From Candidatus Roizmanbacteria bacterium RIFCSPHIGHO2_02_FULL_38_11 (lineage in GTDB: Bacteria > Patescibacteriota > Microgenomatia > UBA1406 > GWC2-37-13): DNA of 61,104 nt. A program made the position numbers and the translations under genes. Below the pieces are notes generated by a model that saw only the letters and a program-made list of their open reading frames with translations, was not told the DNA's origin and did no database searches. Positions 59,474-61,104 of the stretch are shown piece by piece (the stretch's first letter is position 1; the number at the start of each line of letters is the position of its first letter). Location: NCBI GenBank assembly GCA_001788015.1, contig MFZO01000047.1, forward strand, positions 1 through 61,104, read 5' to 3'.

Positions 59474-60976
59474 TTAGTTGTTAATGTGGATTAACTTATA
59501 TATTTTTATTCCTTCCACAGTCCATATTTTATCAATTTTAGCCTTTTTGAAGGCCGCTATTTGCCATTGAGGATTTCCCAATACCTGACAATCCTTTTCA
59601 AAACAGAGCACATATAATTCTTTTGGTTCTTCAAGGGTATCGGCGGGAAGCGGTCTTTTACCATTTAACTCCAAAAAGTATCTGATGTGGCCGTCGGTCT
59701 CAACATATGGTAGGGCAATAGTTTGAAAAGGAATCAGAGGATTCTCTTTAAGCATGCTAAGAGCGATTGTTTCTGCTTTTTTAATCTGATTGTTTCCAGT
59801 TTTTAAAAAAAGATAGTTGAGACTTTTAAAGTTAAGATAGATATAAGTTAAAACCGTTAAAGATAGCACAAAAAATTGCACTGTTTTATTTTTAACAATA
59901 TTGGTTATGATCCAAGATAAAACAAGAAAAAAACTTAAATAAATTGAACTGTAATAATGAGCATTCCGGCTGCTGTTAAAAAAACTAAAAACTACTATAA
60001 AAAAAATAAAGTTAAAAGCGTGAAGATATATAAATAAGAATTTTGGAGAAAGATGTTTTTTGACGATTAAAAAAATGATAGCTATCGTTAAGAAAAGAGC
60101 TATGTAATGATTCATATTGAGCTGTAGAACATGTAAGTAGAAGGATCGATTTATTTCTAAAAATCTGCTAAAAAGTTGTTCATGGTCGGTTGGATTTCCC
60201 TCGGTAAAAAAATTTATGAAATTTCGTGTATTTAAAAAATTATGACGGAGATCGAAGATAATAAGAGGAAGGGAGAAAAAAAGAAAGGAGATAAGAGAAA
60301 TAAATATTTTCTCGATGTCATTTCGACCAAACGAAGCGCGTGGAGAAATCTCTTTTACATCAGCGTGTAAGAGATTCCTCGACTTCGCTCGGAATGACAA
60401 ATAGGATAGTACAATTGGTAAAAACAATAATAAGGCTAAATGGTGTAGTTGGATAGAAAAGGAAAGGAATGATCCGAACAAAACTGCATGTAGCTTGTTC
60501 TTTGTTGTAATTGTTTTATAAAAAAAATAAAGTGTGAAGAAGGAAAAAATTGGGAGCAAGTTTGGATTCCACGAGAAGCGGGAAAACTGGATATTGACAG
60601 CGGAGAAAGTTAGAAAGATGGTAAAGATTAAAGCGACTAGATAATTCGTTTCCTTTCTGATTACTACATAAGAAGCGATTAGTCCTAAAATGCTGAATAC
60701 AGCGACTCCAACTGCCGGTCCAACGGGTTTGAAATTAAAAAATAAGAGAAACGGAGCGATTAAATAGTAGTAAAAAGGACCTAAGAAAATTTGCCCAAGC
60801 GAACTTGGGGCTCCAATCGCCGGAAAATGTTCGAAGGTGATAATTCTTTTTATTATGATTGCGTCTCTTCCTTGATCTCCCAAAAACATGGCGAAGTCTT
60901 CAAATTTATAGAATCGAAGAAAAACAGCGAACAAAATGATTAGAATTGGTAAAATAACTCTAATGCGCAAGGACAT
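59474..60976 (-). CDS. GT-C membrane glycosyltransferase with repeat-derived insertion
   Basis: From ATG 60976 the protein has 500 residues, about twelve TM segments and the first-loop motif FEDFAMFLGDQGRDAIIIKR, closely similar in placement to TYDQGRDF in the protein at 38471-39967. ATGs at 61027 and 61084 would add a hydrophilic leader not seen in the relative, so I prefer 60976. A TTTCGA-type palindromic element is read in frame (SFRAKSRNLLHADVKEISPR) in a loop. Confidence 0.76.
   Translation of the reverse strand: MSLRIRVILPILIILFAVFLRFYKFEDFAMFLGDQGRDAIIIKRIITFEHFPAIGAPSSLGQIFLGPFYYYLIAPFLLFFNFKPVGPAVGVAVFSILGLIASYVVIRKETNYLVALIFTIFLTFSAVNIQFSRFSWNPNLLPIFSFFTLYFFYKTITTKNKLHAVLFGSFLSFSIQLHHLALLLFLPIVLSYLSFRAKSRNLLHADVKEISPRASFGRNDIEKIFISLISFLFFSLPLIIFDLRHNFLNTRNFINFFTEGNPTDHEQLFSRFLEINRSFYLHVLQLNMNHYIALFLTIAIIFLIVKKHLSPKFLFIYLHAFNFIFFIVVFSFFNSSRNAHYYSSIYLSFFLVLSWIITNIVKNKTVQFFVLSLTVLTYIYLNFKSLNYLFLKTGNNQIKKAETIALSMLKENPLIPFQTIALPYVETDGHIRYFLELNGKRPLPADTLEEPKELYVLCFEKDCQVLGNPQWQIAAFKKAKIDKIWTVEGIKIYKLIHINN
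60317..60398. repeat. Palindromic element (TTTCGA type) inside a GT-C gene
   Basis: GTCATTTCGACCAAACGAAGC...GCTCGGAATGAC with AGAAATCTCTTTTACA/TGTAAGAGATTCCT pairing inside. Read in frame. Confidence 0.88.
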
Positions 60977-61104
60977 ATTAATTCCATATTTTACCGTAAT
61001 CGGGATTGTTTTGATAAGTACACTCATTTTTTGGGCACCGTTTTTGTTTAGGGCTACTTCATGGTTAGGCTTATCTATTCCCAATTCTAATTTTCTTTAT
61101 ATAT

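Noticed and set aside
1-61104. UGA recoding (as in Gracilibacteria/Absconditabacteria)
   Set aside because: Several genes end at TGA with normal family length and RF2 is encoded, so the standard bacterial code applies.
1-61104. CRISPR array
   Set aside because: Repeats are dispersed palindromic elements inside or between genes, not evenly spaced direct repeats with unique spacers.
1-61104. tRNA or rRNA genes
   Set aside because: The short intergenic gaps hold hairpin elements but none shows a T-loop GTTC...A box with a matching acceptor stem.

Overview
The window looks like chromosomal DNA of an AT-rich candidate-phyla-radiation bacterium (Patescibacteria), most probably in the Microgenomates group. 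The main reasons are the long run of multi-pass GT-C/GT39-type glycosyltransferases with dispersed GT2 and GT4 enzymes, small DUF5678-like proteins, an S12 protein with an extra segment before its RGVC motif, and very compact genes with short overlaps. Genes end normally in TAA, TAG and TGA, and a class-2 release factor (prfB) is encoded, so UGA is read as stop. This lineage call is inference from gene content; no rRNA or tRNA gene was seen in the window.

Region 1 (1-5.3 kb): the 3' part of radC, an endonuclease III, a DUF5678-like/retropepsin-like pair, an SOS cassette (lexA, a small DUF6504-like protein, Y-family polymerase) behind a palindromic LexA operator, a short MscS-type channel and a metallophosphoesterase. 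Region 2 (5.3-16.3 kb, minus strand): rpoB-rpoC-rpsL-rpsG-fusA behind a consensus promoter with a terminator-like hairpin in its leader, preceded by two small membrane proteins. Region 3 (16.3-30 kb, minus strand): a second DUF5678/retropepsin pair, a sugar-phosphate nucleotidyltransferase, cell-surface proteins (CAP domain, lamin-tail domain, VanZ-like, coiled-coil M23-like hydrolase with permuted motif order), a HAD hydrolase, an XRE regulator with a perfect operator palindrome, ftsE-ftsX, prfB, an orphan HicB-like protein, a patatin-like lipase and a PilM-like/LytR_C protein. Region 4 (30-34 kb, plus strand): dnaG-rpoD, an XRE regulator and a CPBP membrane protease. Region 5 (34-61 kb): a surface-glycan island with thirteen GT-C-type membrane enzymes, five GT2 and one GT4 glycosyltransferases, and a flippase that appears broken by a frameshift and internal deletion. 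A polyprenyl-phosphate sugar synthase (58.6-59.4 kb) probably feeds lipid-linked sugars to the GT-C enzymes.

The strongest non-gene signal is a set of about 28 interspersed palindromic elements, most beginning GTCAT and ending ATGAC. They fill intergenic gaps and also lie in frame inside coding sequences of the glycan enzymes and the VanZ-like gene, while the core information-processing genes have none inside their coding sequence. Six of them carry a second, tiny palindrome (CA...TG, 13-21 bp) set into the element; in five it is flanked by a perfect 7-8 bp duplication of local sequence, usually the hairpin-apex sequence GCGAAAGC. A second signal is a set of genes whose start codon lies 6-9 nt after an (often TGn-extended) -10 box, implying leaderless mRNAs.
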